Of a DNA stretch of 64,000 bases, positions 1-8,001 are shown one piece after another. The DNA is taken from positions 210,205-274,204 of the forward strand of contig NZ_CABVLY010000007.1 of assembly GCF_902498995.1 (NCBI RefSeq). The letters run 5' to 3'. Positions within the stretch are counted from its first letter, which is position 1, and every line of letters starts with the position of its first letter. The DNA comes from Burkholderia anthina (lineage in GTDB: Bacteria > Pseudomonadota > Gammaproteobacteria > Burkholderiales > Burkholderiaceae). Both the position numbers and the translations under genes were made by a program. A model generated the notes under the pieces. That model did no database searches. It was given only the letters and a program-made list of their open reading frames with translations, and was not told the DNA's origin.

Positions 1-353
1 GGGCCCACGCCCGCGGCGGCCAGCATCGCGAACAGCGCGCCCGCGCGGACGCCGACGAGCGTGAGCCCGGTCACGCCGACCTCGTCGCGCAACAGGTCGA
101 TCGCATCGTGAATGCTGTCGAGGGTGGCGGCATGCCGGCCTGCATCGCGGTCGTCGCCCGCCGAGTCGCCGGTACACGGATAGTTGAATCGCATCACCGT
201 GACGCCCTCGCGAGCCAGACGCTCGGCCATCGCCCGCATCAGCTTGTGCGTCCACGAAGCCTCGTGACCCAGCGATTCGCACAGGATCACGCCTTGTCTC
301 GTCTGTCCTTCGTGCAGCCACCCTACGCAGCTGCCGAACGTTATCGGCTTCAA
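1..353 (-). CDS. Partial alpha/beta hydrolase, nucleophile-less type (N-terminal part)
   Basis: The gene runs off the left edge; about 117 N-terminal residues are present. The start is a TTG at 353 behind a strong GAGGAG ribosome site at 360-365. The fold is recognisable: an early beta strand (GVILCESLGHEA), then a typical RFNYPCTGDSAGD turn, then LVGVRAGALFAML where the catalytic serine elbow should be. The elbow reads G-V-R-A-G, so the usual Ser is Arg. This pattern recalls the hydrolases associated with exosortase and exopolysaccharide loci, whose elbows are often degenerate; that is family memory, not proof. The gene is divergent from the flippase at 948, which supports a polysaccharide setting. 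Substrate unknown. Confidence 0.6.
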   Translation of the reverse strand, partial: MKPITFGSCVGWLHEGQTRQGVILCESLGHEASWTHKLMRAMAERLAREGVTVMRFNYPCTGDSAGDDRDAGRHAATLDSIHDAIDLLRDEVGVTGLTLVGVRAGALFAMLAAAGVG

Positions 354-947
354 TCGGTACTCCTCGGATCGGTATTTGTTATCGGATACGCGTACGCGTT
401 CCGGCCCCATCGGAATGCGCGACACCGCCGCTCATGCGGCTGCCGGACGAACGCACGGCAGCACGGCGACGGATAGCCGCCGCGCCCCTGCGCGGCCCGC
501 CTGCCCTGCTTCATGCGCTCGCCGTCCTGCTCATGCAGTGCGGAAGCGCTTGTCTTGCGCACTCGCGCGTGCCGGCCGTAGCCGTGCACGCTGTCCGTCA
601 TGAACGAAAACGGTGCGTTGATTAGATCATCCGGCCCGAGCGGGCTTCGGTGCGCCAGCTTACAAATGCATTCCCCACTGTCGCGACACAACGACATACT
701 CGCCGGCACGATTGCCTCCGCGCGCGCGCACGGAATCGACGAACGGTAGGCTCGCGAACACAGGCGCATCCGTCGGCCCGTATCATGACCGCCAGACGAT
801 GTGGCCGTGCCCGGCGTCGCCGGACGAAAACCGGCGCCTGTCGGCGCGGGCCGCGAATCCACGCAGCCGCGTCAGGCCGGCCGGCCGCGCGAGCGCACGG
901 CGGCCCCGATCCGCCGCCATGCGACACCCACGGCGCCGACCGAGCGA
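354..947. other. Divergent intergenic region, no gene supported
   Basis: About 590 bases between the hydrolase and the flippase. Reading frames here are open only because the DNA is GC-rich; none shows a family motif or a good ribosome site. It should carry the promoters of both flanking genes, but I could not pick one with confidence. Confidence 0.4.
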
Positions 948-2207
948 ATGTCAAACCTCAAGAAGAACTTCCTGCTGCTGCTGACGCTGCAGATTTCGAT
1001 GTATGCGGTGCCGCTGCTGATCGCACCGCTGCTCACGCACGCGCTGGGCCCGGAAGGCTACGGACAGCTCGCGTTCTCGCTTGCCGTCATCGCGTATCTC
1101 ACCAACTGCACGAGCTACAGCTTCGACCTGACCGCCACGCCGCGCATCGCACTCGCCCGCGACAACCGCGCCGAACGCTCGCGCATTTTCTGGGCGACGC
1201 TGTACGCACAGATCGGCATCGCGGTGCTCTGTTTCATCGTACTGGTCGTGCTGACGCTCGTGGTCCGGCGCTTCGGCGACGATCGCGACCTGCTGCTGAT
1301 CGGTTTCGGCATGGTGGCCGGCGTCGCGTTCACGCCGGGCTGGTATTTCCAGGGGATGGAGAAGCTGCGCGCGTTGAGCGTGATCCTGTTCGTCGGCCGC
1401 ATCCTGAGCCTGCCCGCGATGTTCGCGCTCGTGCACAGCCCGGCCGACATCGACCGGGCGATGATCGTCAACGCCGCCGTGCCGACGCTCTCCGCGGTCG
1501 CGCTGGCCCTCTACCTGTTTTTCCATCGGGAAATCGACTTCGTTCGCGTCGGCTTCGACGACATCGCCGAATCGTTGAAGGGCGGCTGGCAGGTGTTTCT
1601 CGCATCGACGTCGATCGCGTTCTACGCGTCGACCAACACCGTGCTGCTCGGCTTCGTGTCGGGCAACGTCGCGGCCGGCTACTTCGCCGCCGGCGACAAG
1701 CTGATTCGCGCGGCGCTCAGCATGCTTCAGCCGCTGAAGGCCGCCACTTATCCGCGCATCAACTATCTGATGCGGCATGCGCGCAACGACGCGTTCTCGT
1801 TCCTGCGCAAGCTGTTCGTCGTGCAGGTCGTGATGGTGCTCGGCATCTCGCTCGCGATCTTCTTCGGCGCGCCGCTCGCCGTGCGCATCCTGTACGGCCC
1901 GTCGTACGAGCCGACGGTCCAGGTGCTGCGCTGGATGGCGTTCATCCCGTTCATGGCCGGCATGACCGATCTGTTCGGCGTGCAGACGATGCTGCCGCTC
2001 GGCATGAAGTCGGCATTCACGCGCATCCTGATGTCGTCCGGCGTCGTGAACATCGTGCTGGTGCCGGTGCTCGCAAAGTACTTCGCCGAACTGGGCGCGG
2101 CCGCCGCCGTGTTGCTGGCCGAGGCCGCGGTCGCCGCCGCGCTCGCGACCGTCGTCTACCGCGCCGGCATTCCGCTGCCCGGCAGTCCCGCCGCGCGACG
2201 CGCGTAG
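948..2207 (+). CDS. Wzx-type polysaccharide flippase (MOP superfamily)
   Basis: A 419-residue integral membrane protein, close to the usual length of O-antigen/exopolysaccharide flippases, which move lipid-linked repeat units across the inner membrane. I chose the ATG at 948 (MSNLKKNF) because the family starts just before the first membrane helix; the longer frame upstream adds about 49 Arg/Pro-rich residues that look non-coding. About 12 hydrophobic segments follow, beginning LLLLTLQISMYAVPLLI, with the Wzx-like LGPEGYGQLAF and GWYFQGMEKL blocks in the first 150 residues. The C-terminal end (ALATVVYRAG) is normal. It may belong with the hydrolase to the left and the beta-glucosidase to the right. 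Confidence 0.8.
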   Translation: MSNLKKNFLLLLTLQISMYAVPLLIAPLLTHALGPEGYGQLAFSLAVIAYLTNCTSYSFDLTATPRIALARDNRAERSRIFWATLYAQIGIAVLCFIVLVVLTLVVRRFGDDRDLLLIGFGMVAGVAFTPGWYFQGMEKLRALSVILFVGRILSLPAMFALVHSPADIDRAMIVNAAVPTLSAVALALYLFFHREIDFVRVGFDDIAESLKGGWQVFLASTSIAFYASTNTVLLGFVSGNVAAGYFAAGDKLIRAALSMLQPLKAATYPRINYLMRHARNDAFSFLRKLFVVQVVMVLGISLAIFFGAPLAVRILYGPSYEPTVQVLRWMAFIPFMAGMTDLFGVQTMLPLGMKSAFTRILMSSGVVNIVLVPVLAKYFAELGAAAAVLLAEAAVAAALATVVYRAGIPLPGSPAARRA

Positions 2208-2699
2208 CCGCCGGCCGGCTGCCCACATCCCGCCGGCCCGCATTCGATGCGCACGCAACGAGCGTGGCATGCGGATATGCTCGCCCGTGGCCTGCCGCTC
2301 CTCTCGTCGCCCGCTTCCGAACGCTTGCGCGCAGGTACTTCTTACTCTGCTGCGCACGCACATCGGGAACGATGACCGCGTTTTTCCCGCGTCGCGCCAC
2401 CCCGTCGAATAAAGATCGTACGTATCAGTAGAAACACCGATGCTGTAGTCAAACTACATTCGTACGATTAGTCGCTGCAGAGAATCGCTACATCCGATTC
2501 GGCAGTGTCGGGCGGTCCGCGTCGCCGTCCTGCATGGTTCGATCGGGCCCAACCGGCCGTAACGATTCCCCGCCTGGCCTGGCATGCCGACGCGCAACCA
2601 CCCTGCATCGCCAGCCGAATGCGTTCGATGCGAATCCATCGGACCTGCGCAGCTCCAGACATCATTCGAACAACCGGCAATACGATCATGGAGAGCAAC
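2208..2699. other. Intergenic region before the beta-glucosidase
   Basis: About 490 bases without a supported gene. Around 2400-2480 it becomes markedly more AT-rich and holds a short perfect palindrome (2444-2458) flanked by two inverted copies of ATCGTACG (2415-2422 and, as CGTACGAT, 2461-2468). This is the likeliest promoter or operator area for the GH3 gene. Confidence 0.4.
2444..2458. promoter_or_regulatory. Candidate operator palindrome TGTAGT-CAA-ACTACA
   Basis: A perfect 6-3-6 inverted repeat in the AT-rich patch upstream of the GH3 glucosidase. No regulator gene is adjacent, so the binding protein is unknown. Confidence 0.3.
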
Positions 2700-4901
2700 A
2701 TGCGGGACACACTCTGGCCGGCCGCCGTGCTGGCAGCGACCCTCTGCACCAGCGTCTATGCGGGCAACGCCGATTTCAATTCACCGGGCGACGCCGCCGA
2801 CGCGTTCGCGTCGTCCGCCGCGCAGCGGCGCGCCGACCTGCTCGTGCGCAAGATGACGCTCGACGAGAAACTTCAGTTTATCCATTCGCAATACGAAATG
2901 TCTCAAGTGCCGGGCGGCGGTGCCGGCTATATCCAGGGTGTGCCGCGGCTCGGCATTCCCGACCTGAACATGGCCGACTCGTCGACCGGCTCCGGCAGCA
3001 CGTCGCTCGCCAGCACGACCTTCCCCGCGACGATCGCGGTGGCCGCGAGCTGGGATCGCCGGCTGTCGTACGACTACGGCAAGCAGATCGCGATCCAGTT
3101 GCGCGCGCAAGGATTCGGCATGGGTCTGGGCGGCGGCACCAACCTCGCGCGCGAGCCGCGCGGCGGCCGGCTGTTCGAGTATCTCGGCGAGGATCCGCTG
3201 CTTGCCGGCGATCTGCTCGCCGAACGCACGCTCGGCACGCAGCGGCAGAAGGTCATCGCGACCATCAAGCACTACGCGGGCAACGAGCAGGAACATGGCC
3301 GGATGGGCGGCAACAGCCAGATCGACGAACGCACGCTGCGCGAGCTCTACCTGCTGCCGTTCGAGATCGCCGCGAAGCGCGGGCAACCCGGCAGCGTGAT
3401 GTGCAGCTACAACCGCCTGAACGGCGCGTATGCATGCGAGAACAATCACCTGCTCAACGACGTGCTGAAGAACGACTGGGGCTTCCAGGGCCAGGTGCAG
3501 TCCGACTGGGGGGCGACGCACAGCACCGCCGCCGCGATCAACGCGGGACTCGACGAGGAAGAGGACGTCGGCCCGACCGTCTACCTGACGCCGGCCGCCG
3601 TCAAGCAGGCAATTGCGAACGGCTCGGTATCGACCGCGCGCCTCGACGACATGGTGCGCCGCAAGCTCGCCGTGATGATCCGCGTCGGCGTGATGGACGA
3701 TCCGGCCAAGGGCGGCGGCACCATCGATTTCGCGGCCGCGAACCGGTTCGCGCAGGGCGTCGCCGAGCAGTCGATCGTGCTGCTGAAGAACGACGGCAAC
3801 CAGTTGCCGCTTGCGGCTTCCGCGCTGTCGCGCATCGCGGTGATCGGTGGTCATGCCGACGCCGCCGTGCTGTCCGGCGGCGGCTCGGGCAATACGCGCG
3901 ATCCGGTCACCGGGTCGTTCGCGGGCTGCGGCGGCCTCACGTTCGGGTCGTCGGCGGGCTGCAGCTGGTGGCGCAATCCGTGGCTCAAGGTCGACGTGCC
4001 GATCGTCGCGGCGATCCGCGCGCTCGCCCCTGCCGCACAGGTCACGTTCGCCGGCAACAGCGATCAGCAGTCGCCGTTTCGCGCGTACACCCAGCAGGAG
4101 ATCGACCAGGCCGCGGCGCTTGCCGGCCGCTCGGACGTCGCGATCGTCGTGGTCGCGCAGCCGGCCGGCGAGGATTTCGGCGATCTGCAGAGCCTGAGCC
4201 TCGCGAATCCGTCGAATCAGGACGCGCTCGTCGAAGCCGTGGCGCGTGCGAACCCGCACACGATCGTCGTCGTCGAGAGCGGCAATCCCGTGCTGATGCC
4301 GTGGAAGGACAACGTATCGGCGATCGTCGACGCGTGGTATCCGGGCGAAGCCGGCGGCAAGGCGATCGCGAACGTGCTGTTCGGCGCGGTCAATCCGTCC
4401 GGCAAGCTGCCCGTCACGTTCCCGGCGCGCGACCAGGACACGCCGACGTGGGGGCAAAACGGCACGTTCGAGAACGATCCCGTCTACGCGGAGAAGCTCG
4501 ACATGGGGTACCGCTGGTACGATGCGCGCAACATCAAGCCGATGTTCGAATTCGGCTACGGGCTGTCGTACACGCACTTCGCGTATTCGGGGCTGTCGGT
4601 GTCGCGGCAACGGGACGGCTCGCTGAGCGTCGCGTTTACCGTGCGCAATGACGGCCGTGTCGCGGGCGCGGAAACGCCGCAGGTCTATCTCGGCGTGCCG
4701 TACAAGGACGAACCGCCGAAGCGGCTGGTCGGCTGGGACAAGGTCCGGCTGAATCCGGGCGAGGCGCGGCACGTGCACGTGAGCGTGTCGCCGCGGATGC
4801 AGAGCGTGTGGGACACGTCGCGCAACGGCTGGAAGGTCGTGCCGGGCGGGACGGTGTATGTCGGCGCGTCGTCGCGCGATATCCGGCTGCAGGGTCGCTG
4901 A
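2700..4901 (+). CDS. Secreted GH3 beta-glucosidase
   Basis: A 733-residue glycoside hydrolase family 3 enzyme that would remove terminal beta-linked sugars in the periplasm or outside the cell. The start is the second ATG of two (2688, 2700): GGAGAG sits just before 2700. A signal peptide (residues 1-21, ending SVYAG) is followed by the GH3 barrel with KHYAGNEQEHG near residue 190 and the nucleophile region VQSDWGA, giving Asp269. The second GH3 domain (LLKNDG near 360; GDLQSLSL near 490 in the acid/base loop area) and a C-terminal fibronectin-III-like domain (about 620-733) complete the usual order. It stands alone behind a candidate operator; the polysaccharide genes upstream suggest a role in exopolysaccharide or plant glucoside turnover. 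Confidence 0.88.
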   Translation: MRDTLWPAAVLAATLCTSVYAGNADFNSPGDAADAFASSAAQRRADLLVRKMTLDEKLQFIHSQYEMSQVPGGGAGYIQGVPRLGIPDLNMADSSTGSGSTSLASTTFPATIAVAASWDRRLSYDYGKQIAIQLRAQGFGMGLGGGTNLAREPRGGRLFEYLGEDPLLAGDLLAERTLGTQRQKVIATIKHYAGNEQEHGRMGGNSQIDERTLRELYLLPFEIAAKRGQPGSVMCSYNRLNGAYACENNHLLNDVLKNDWGFQGQVQSDWGATHSTAAAINAGLDEEEDVGPTVYLTPAAVKQAIANGSVSTARLDDMVRRKLAVMIRVGVMDDPAKGGGTIDFAAANRFAQGVAEQSIVLLKNDGNQLPLAASALSRIAVIGGHADAAVLSGGGSGNTRDPVTGSFAGCGGLTFGSSAGCSWWRNPWLKVDVPIVAAIRALAPAAQVTFAGNSDQQSPFRAYTQQEIDQAAALAGRSDVAIVVVAQPAGEDFGDLQSLSLANPSNQDALVEAVARANPHTIVVVESGNPVLMPWKDNVSAIVDAWYPGEAGGKAIANVLFGAVNPSGKLPVTFPARDQDTPTWGQNGTFENDPVYAEKLDMGYRWYDARNIKPMFEFGYGLSYTHFAYSGLSVSRQRDGSLSVAFTVRNDGRVAGAETPQVYLGVPYKDEPPKRLVGWDKVRLNPGEARHVHVSVSPRMQSVWDTSRNGWKVVPGGTVYVGASSRDIRLQGR

Positions 4902-4930
4902 GCAAGCGGTAGGTGAGCGGGTAAGCCAAT

Positions 4931-4966
4931 GGTGGGCGCCGGGCGAGACATCGCTCGGCGCCCACC
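4931..4966. terminator. Bidirectional hairpin between GH3 and halogenase-like genes
   Basis: A 16-bp stem with one G-U pair (5' arm GGTGGGCGCCGGGCGA, 4931-4946; loop GACA; 3' arm 4951-4966). There is no T-run. It sits between two converging genes. Confidence 0.6.
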
Positions 4967-4978
4967 CTGACGCGTCGA

Positions 4979-6226
4979 TTACCCGAGGCCGCCGGAGCGA
5001 CAGAATTCGGCGAGCACGTCGAGGCCGCGCGCCGGCTCCCTGACGAACGGATTCGACTCGTCCCACGCATAGCCGGCCAGAATCGAGCAGACCATGCGCT
5101 TCACGTCGGATGCCTTGTCCTCGTGAAACACGACGTCCTGCAGCGCGCCGGAATACCAGCGCTCGACGAAGGCGCGGAACGTGTCGATGCCCTTGCGCAA
5201 CGCGACGTCGTAATCGCGCACCCAGTCGACCGTCTCGCCACGCAACTGCCGTTCGAGCGCTGCGACAGCCAGATGGGCCGACCGCAGCGCGATCGTCACA
5301 CCCGACGAGAAGATCGGATCAAGGAATTCGCCTGCGTTGCCGAGCAGCGCATACCCCGGGCCGTGCAGGCGCTCGACATTCGCCGCATAGCCCGCGATGC
5401 GGCGTACCGGCATCACGAACGGCTTGCTACCGATCAGCCGCGACAACGTCGGCTCGCTCCGGAGCAATTCGCGCAAGCACGCTTCCTGCTGCGCTTGCGG
5501 CACGTCCAGAAAAGCGGCATCGGCCACGCAGCCGACCGACGAACGCCCGTTCGTCAGCGGAATCATCCAGAACCACACGTCGCGTCGCTCCGGATGGACG
5601 GCAATGCAGATCTTGTCGCGATCAGTCGCCCCGGCCGGCAGGCTGTCTTCCACGTGCGAAAAAATGGCTGCGCGTGTCGGCAAGCCGGTTGGCGCCTCGA
5701 GATCCAGCAACCGCGGCAACACGCGTCCGAATCCGCTCGCATCGAGCACGAACGACGCGTGAACGGAATATTCATGGCCGGCTTCATCGACGACATCGAG
5801 CCGCGGCGTGTCGCCGGGCTGGAAAGCGTGCACGGCATGGCCAAATCGAACGTCCGCGCCCTGCTCCGCCGCGCGACGGATCAGCAGATCGTCGAACGCT
5901 GCGCGTTCCACCTGATAGGCTGTTCCCCAGCCTTCGGAAAACTTCTCGCGGAAATCGAATGACGATATCCGGTCGCGATAAACGAAATACGCACCATTCT
6001 TGAACTGGAAGCCGGCCTCGACAACCGCCTGCAGCATGCCCGCCTCTTCGAGATACTGCATGCTCTGAGGCAACAGGCTTTCTCCGATCGAGAAGCGCGG
6101 AAAATGCTGGCGCTCGAGCACCAGCACGGAACGGCCCGCCCGGCGCAGTAGCGCGGCCGCGACCGCGCCAGACGGTCCCGCCCCGATAATCGCGACGTCA
6201 ATGGAATTCGATTTCATTTCACTCAT
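4979..6226 (-). CDS. FAD-dependent halogenase-like oxidoreductase of the aryl polyene cluster
   Basis: A 415-residue flavoprotein related to flavin-dependent halogenases. The FAD-binding GAGPSGA lies at 15-21 and GESLLP at 48-53. The halogenase signature WxWxIP is present as WFWMIP at 218-223. A lysine in FQFKNGAYF (Lys76) stands where phenol-type halogenases keep their catalytic Lys. I used the ATG at 6226; a TTG at 6235 and an ATG at 6217 are alternatives, and none has a strong ribosome site. The gene is divergent from the methyltransferase and lies at the distal end of the polyene cluster. Xanthomonadins are brominated aryl polyenes, so halogenation of the aryl head is plausible; a plain hydroxylase or desaturase of the same superfamily is the alternative. 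Confidence 0.72.
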   Translation of the reverse strand: MSEMKSNSIDVAIIGAGPSGAVAAALLRRAGRSVLVLERQHFPRFSIGESLLPQSMQYLEEAGMLQAVVEAGFQFKNGAYFVYRDRISSFDFREKFSEGWGTAYQVERAAFDDLLIRRAAEQGADVRFGHAVHAFQPGDTPRLDVVDEAGHEYSVHASFVLDASGFGRVLPRLLDLEAPTGLPTRAAIFSHVEDSLPAGATDRDKICIAVHPERRDVWFWMIPLTNGRSSVGCVADAAFLDVPQAQQEACLRELLRSEPTLSRLIGSKPFVMPVRRIAGYAANVERLHGPGYALLGNAGEFLDPIFSSGVTIALRSAHLAVAALERQLRGETVDWVRDYDVALRKGIDTFRAFVERWYSGALQDVVFHEDKASDVKRMVCSILAGYAWDESNPFVREPARGLDVLAEFCRSGGLG

Positions 6227-6336
6227 GCTTGCCAACCCATATCGATCGACTGGTTATCTTGCGTTTCTCGCGCCACGATCTGGCGTTGCAAACTACAATA
6301 GCCGCTCAACAAATCCAACATTCCGACGAGAGGCCC

Positions 6337-7056
6337 ATGACGTCCTGCCGCACGCACGCCCCCGCCTATGTTCCCGAAACCCGCTTCGGCATCTGGTTTC
6401 TTCGCACGCATACCTGGGAGCATCACGTGCTTAGGGTCGCCATCAACGATCTGATACAGCTCATCGCCGCGCCGCTGCCGAAGGCCCCCGTCATCCTCGA
6501 TGCGGGATGCGGACAGGGTAAGTCGTTCCGCCTGCTCGGCGAAGCGTTCTCGCCCGGCAAGATCGTTGGCATCGATTGCCACGAAGACTCGCTCGTGCAT
6601 GCGTCGGAAGCGGCGCGGCGCTGCACGGCGCCCGTCGAACTGCATCATGCGGACTGCACGCAGATCCCGCTCGCCGATGCGAGCGTCGACATCGTGTTCT
6701 GCCATCAGACCTTTCATCATCTCGTCGACCAGGAGCATGCGCTGGCCGACTTTCACCGCGTGCTGAAACCCGGCGGGCTGCTGCTGTTCGCCGAATCGAC
6801 CGACGCGTACATCAAGTCGTGGGTGATCCGGCTGCTGTTCCGTCATCCGATGGACGTGCAGAAAAGCGCCGACGGCTACCTTGCGATGCTCCGCGATGGC
6901 GGATTCGCGTTCGATGCCCGCAACGTATCGTTTCCGTACCTGTGGTGGAGCCGTGCGAAAGACTTCGGACTCCTCGAACGCATGGGCCTGTACACACCGA
7001 AACCCGGCAAGCGCCGCGAAACGCTCGTCAACGTTGCCGCGCGCAAGCCTGCCTGA
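6337..7056 (+). CDS. Class I SAM-dependent methyltransferase of the aryl polyene cluster
   Basis: A 239-residue methyltransferase. Motif I is LDAGCGQG at 54-61, an acidic residue ends beta-2 (GIDCHE), and the post-motif FHRVLKPGGLLLF is typical. The start at ATG 6337 follows GAGAGG at 6328-6333 with a short 3-base gap; longer starts lack a site. It is the only plus-strand gene of the cluster and shares a 110-bp divergent promoter region with the halogenase-like gene. Known aryl polyenes often carry a methyl or O-methyl group on the ring, so this enzyme is the natural candidate. The exact target cannot be read from sequence. Confidence 0.75.
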   Translation: MTSCRTHAPAYVPETRFGIWFLRTHTWEHHVLRVAINDLIQLIAAPLPKAPVILDAGCGQGKSFRLLGEAFSPGKIVGIDCHEDSLVHASEAARRCTAPVELHHADCTQIPLADASVDIVFCHQTFHHLVDQEHALADFHRVLKPGGLLLFAESTDAYIKSWVIRLLFRHPMDVQKSADGYLAMLRDGGFAFDARNVSFPYLWWSRAKDFGLLERMGLYTPKPGKRRETLVNVAARKPA

Positions 7057-7064
7057 ACAACGGA

Positions 7065-7082
7065 GGCCGCCGTTCGGCGGCC
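7065..7082. terminator. Hairpin between methyltransferase and polyene operon end
   Basis: Stem GGCCGCC / GGCGGCC with loop GTTC, placed between two convergent genes. No T-run follows on either strand. Confidence 0.5.
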
Positions 7083-7100
7083 CCTTGCGCCACGCGCCAG

Positions 7101-7535
7101 TTACGGTTCCAACGTGACGACCTCGCCCGTGAGCGCCGCACCCGCCACGATCGCACCGGCCCCGCACGTGTACTCGGTCGTGCTGGAGCGCGACACGTTG
7201 CGATAGTTGCTCCTGATGCCAACGACAGCGTTGCCGCCTTCCTTGCGTGCGCGCGCCTGAAGCTCGATCACGGCCGACAGGAACACGTGCTCGCACGCTG
7301 CCTCGTCGCTCTTGCCGAACGCGTTGGTCTTCTTGTTGGTCGCAAACGATCCGTACGACTTGATCACGCGCGGATGCGGCTGGTCGCCGAAATAGAGCAC
7401 AACGCCGTCATCAAGCTTGCCCGCCTCGCTCTTCAGCGCGGCCGCGATCGGATAATCTCTGATCGTATCCCGTGCGTGCGCGATCGAGGTTGTAAGCGTC
7501 GCGCCGAGCAGCACGAGTGCAATGCGGTATTTCAC
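7101..7535 (-). CDS. Small exported protein, paralogue of the preceding lipoprotein
   Basis: A 144-residue protein with a cleavable signal peptide (MKYRIALVLLGATLTTSIAHA) and no lipobox. It starts with GTG at 7535 behind GGGGG. It shares with the next gene upstream the blocks LYFGDQPHP, GGNAVVGI and STTEYTCGAGAI, so the pair are tandem duplicates. Such proteins are often mislabelled excinuclease ABC subunit A; nothing here resembles a nuclease. Only 11 bases separate the two genes, and this one closes the long minus-strand operon. I infer a periplasmic or outer-membrane helper of polyene attachment, without direct evidence. Confidence 0.6.
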   Translation of the reverse strand: MKYRIALVLLGATLTTSIAHARDTIRDYPIAAALKSEAGKLDDGVVLYFGDQPHPRVIKSYGSFATNKKTNAFGKSDEAACEHVFLSAVIELQARARKEGGNAVVGIRSNYRNVSRSSTTEYTCGAGAIVAGAALTGEVVTLEP

Positions 7536-7546
7536 ATGTGCCCCCG

Positions 7547-7969
7547 TTATTGCGCGTTCAATTGCACGACCTCGCCCGACACGGCGATCGCGCCTGCGCT
7601 ACCGCTCACGCCGCACGTATATTCGGTCGTCGAGTCCGAGCGCTTCTCATGAAAACGCGTCGTCACGTTGATGACCGCATTCCCGCCGTGATTCTTCGCA
7701 TAGATGCGAAGACGGTTCAGCGCTTCGGCCAGCGCCTGATCGCAAGTCGGCTGCTCGCTTTCCAGGCGGCGCACGCGCACCGATTCCGAACGAGGACCGA
7801 TGCTGGTCTTGACGTCAGGGTGCGGCTGCGCACCGAAATAGATTGCGACGCCGTTCGTGTCCGGCGCCGTTGCCGTCGCCGGCAGAGGCAGCGAACGCAC
7901 CACGGTACCACAGCCCGTCAGCAGCGATGCGGCGACCAGCATGCCGGCCAGGTGTCCTTTATGCTTCAT
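7547..7969 (-). CDS. Small outer-membrane-type lipoprotein of the polyene operon
   Basis: A 140-residue lipoprotein: the N-terminus ends in the lipobox LLTG-C (Cys20), so it should be acylated and anchored. Conserved blocks IYFGAQPHP, HGGNAVINV and STTEYTCGVSGSAG match its 7101-7535 paralogue; the cysteine of EYTCG and one upstream Cys (PTCDQ) could form a disulfide. It starts at ATG 7969, 32 bases after the ketosynthase stop. Function unknown; membership in the operon ties it to the polyene pathway. Confidence 0.62.
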   Translation of the reverse strand: MKHKGHLAGMLVAASLLTGCGTVVRSLPLPATATAPDTNGVAIYFGAQPHPDVKTSIGPRSESVRVRRLESEQPTCDQALAEALNRLRIYAKNHGGNAVINVTTRFHEKRSDSTTEYTCGVSGSAGAIAVSGEVVQLNAQ

Positions 7970-8001
7970 TGTTATCGTCCCCTCAGTTCAGTAGGTTCAC
8001 T

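Noticed and set aside
951..2363. 470-codon minus-strand open frame opposite the flippase
   Set aside because: Its product is Arg/His/Glu/Gln-rich with no family motif; it is the mirror of GC-biased third codon positions of the flippase gene.
2781..5066. 761-codon minus-strand open frame opposite the GH3 gene
   Set aside because: Antisense shadow of a well-supported glucosidase; Arg/His/Val-rich product without motifs.
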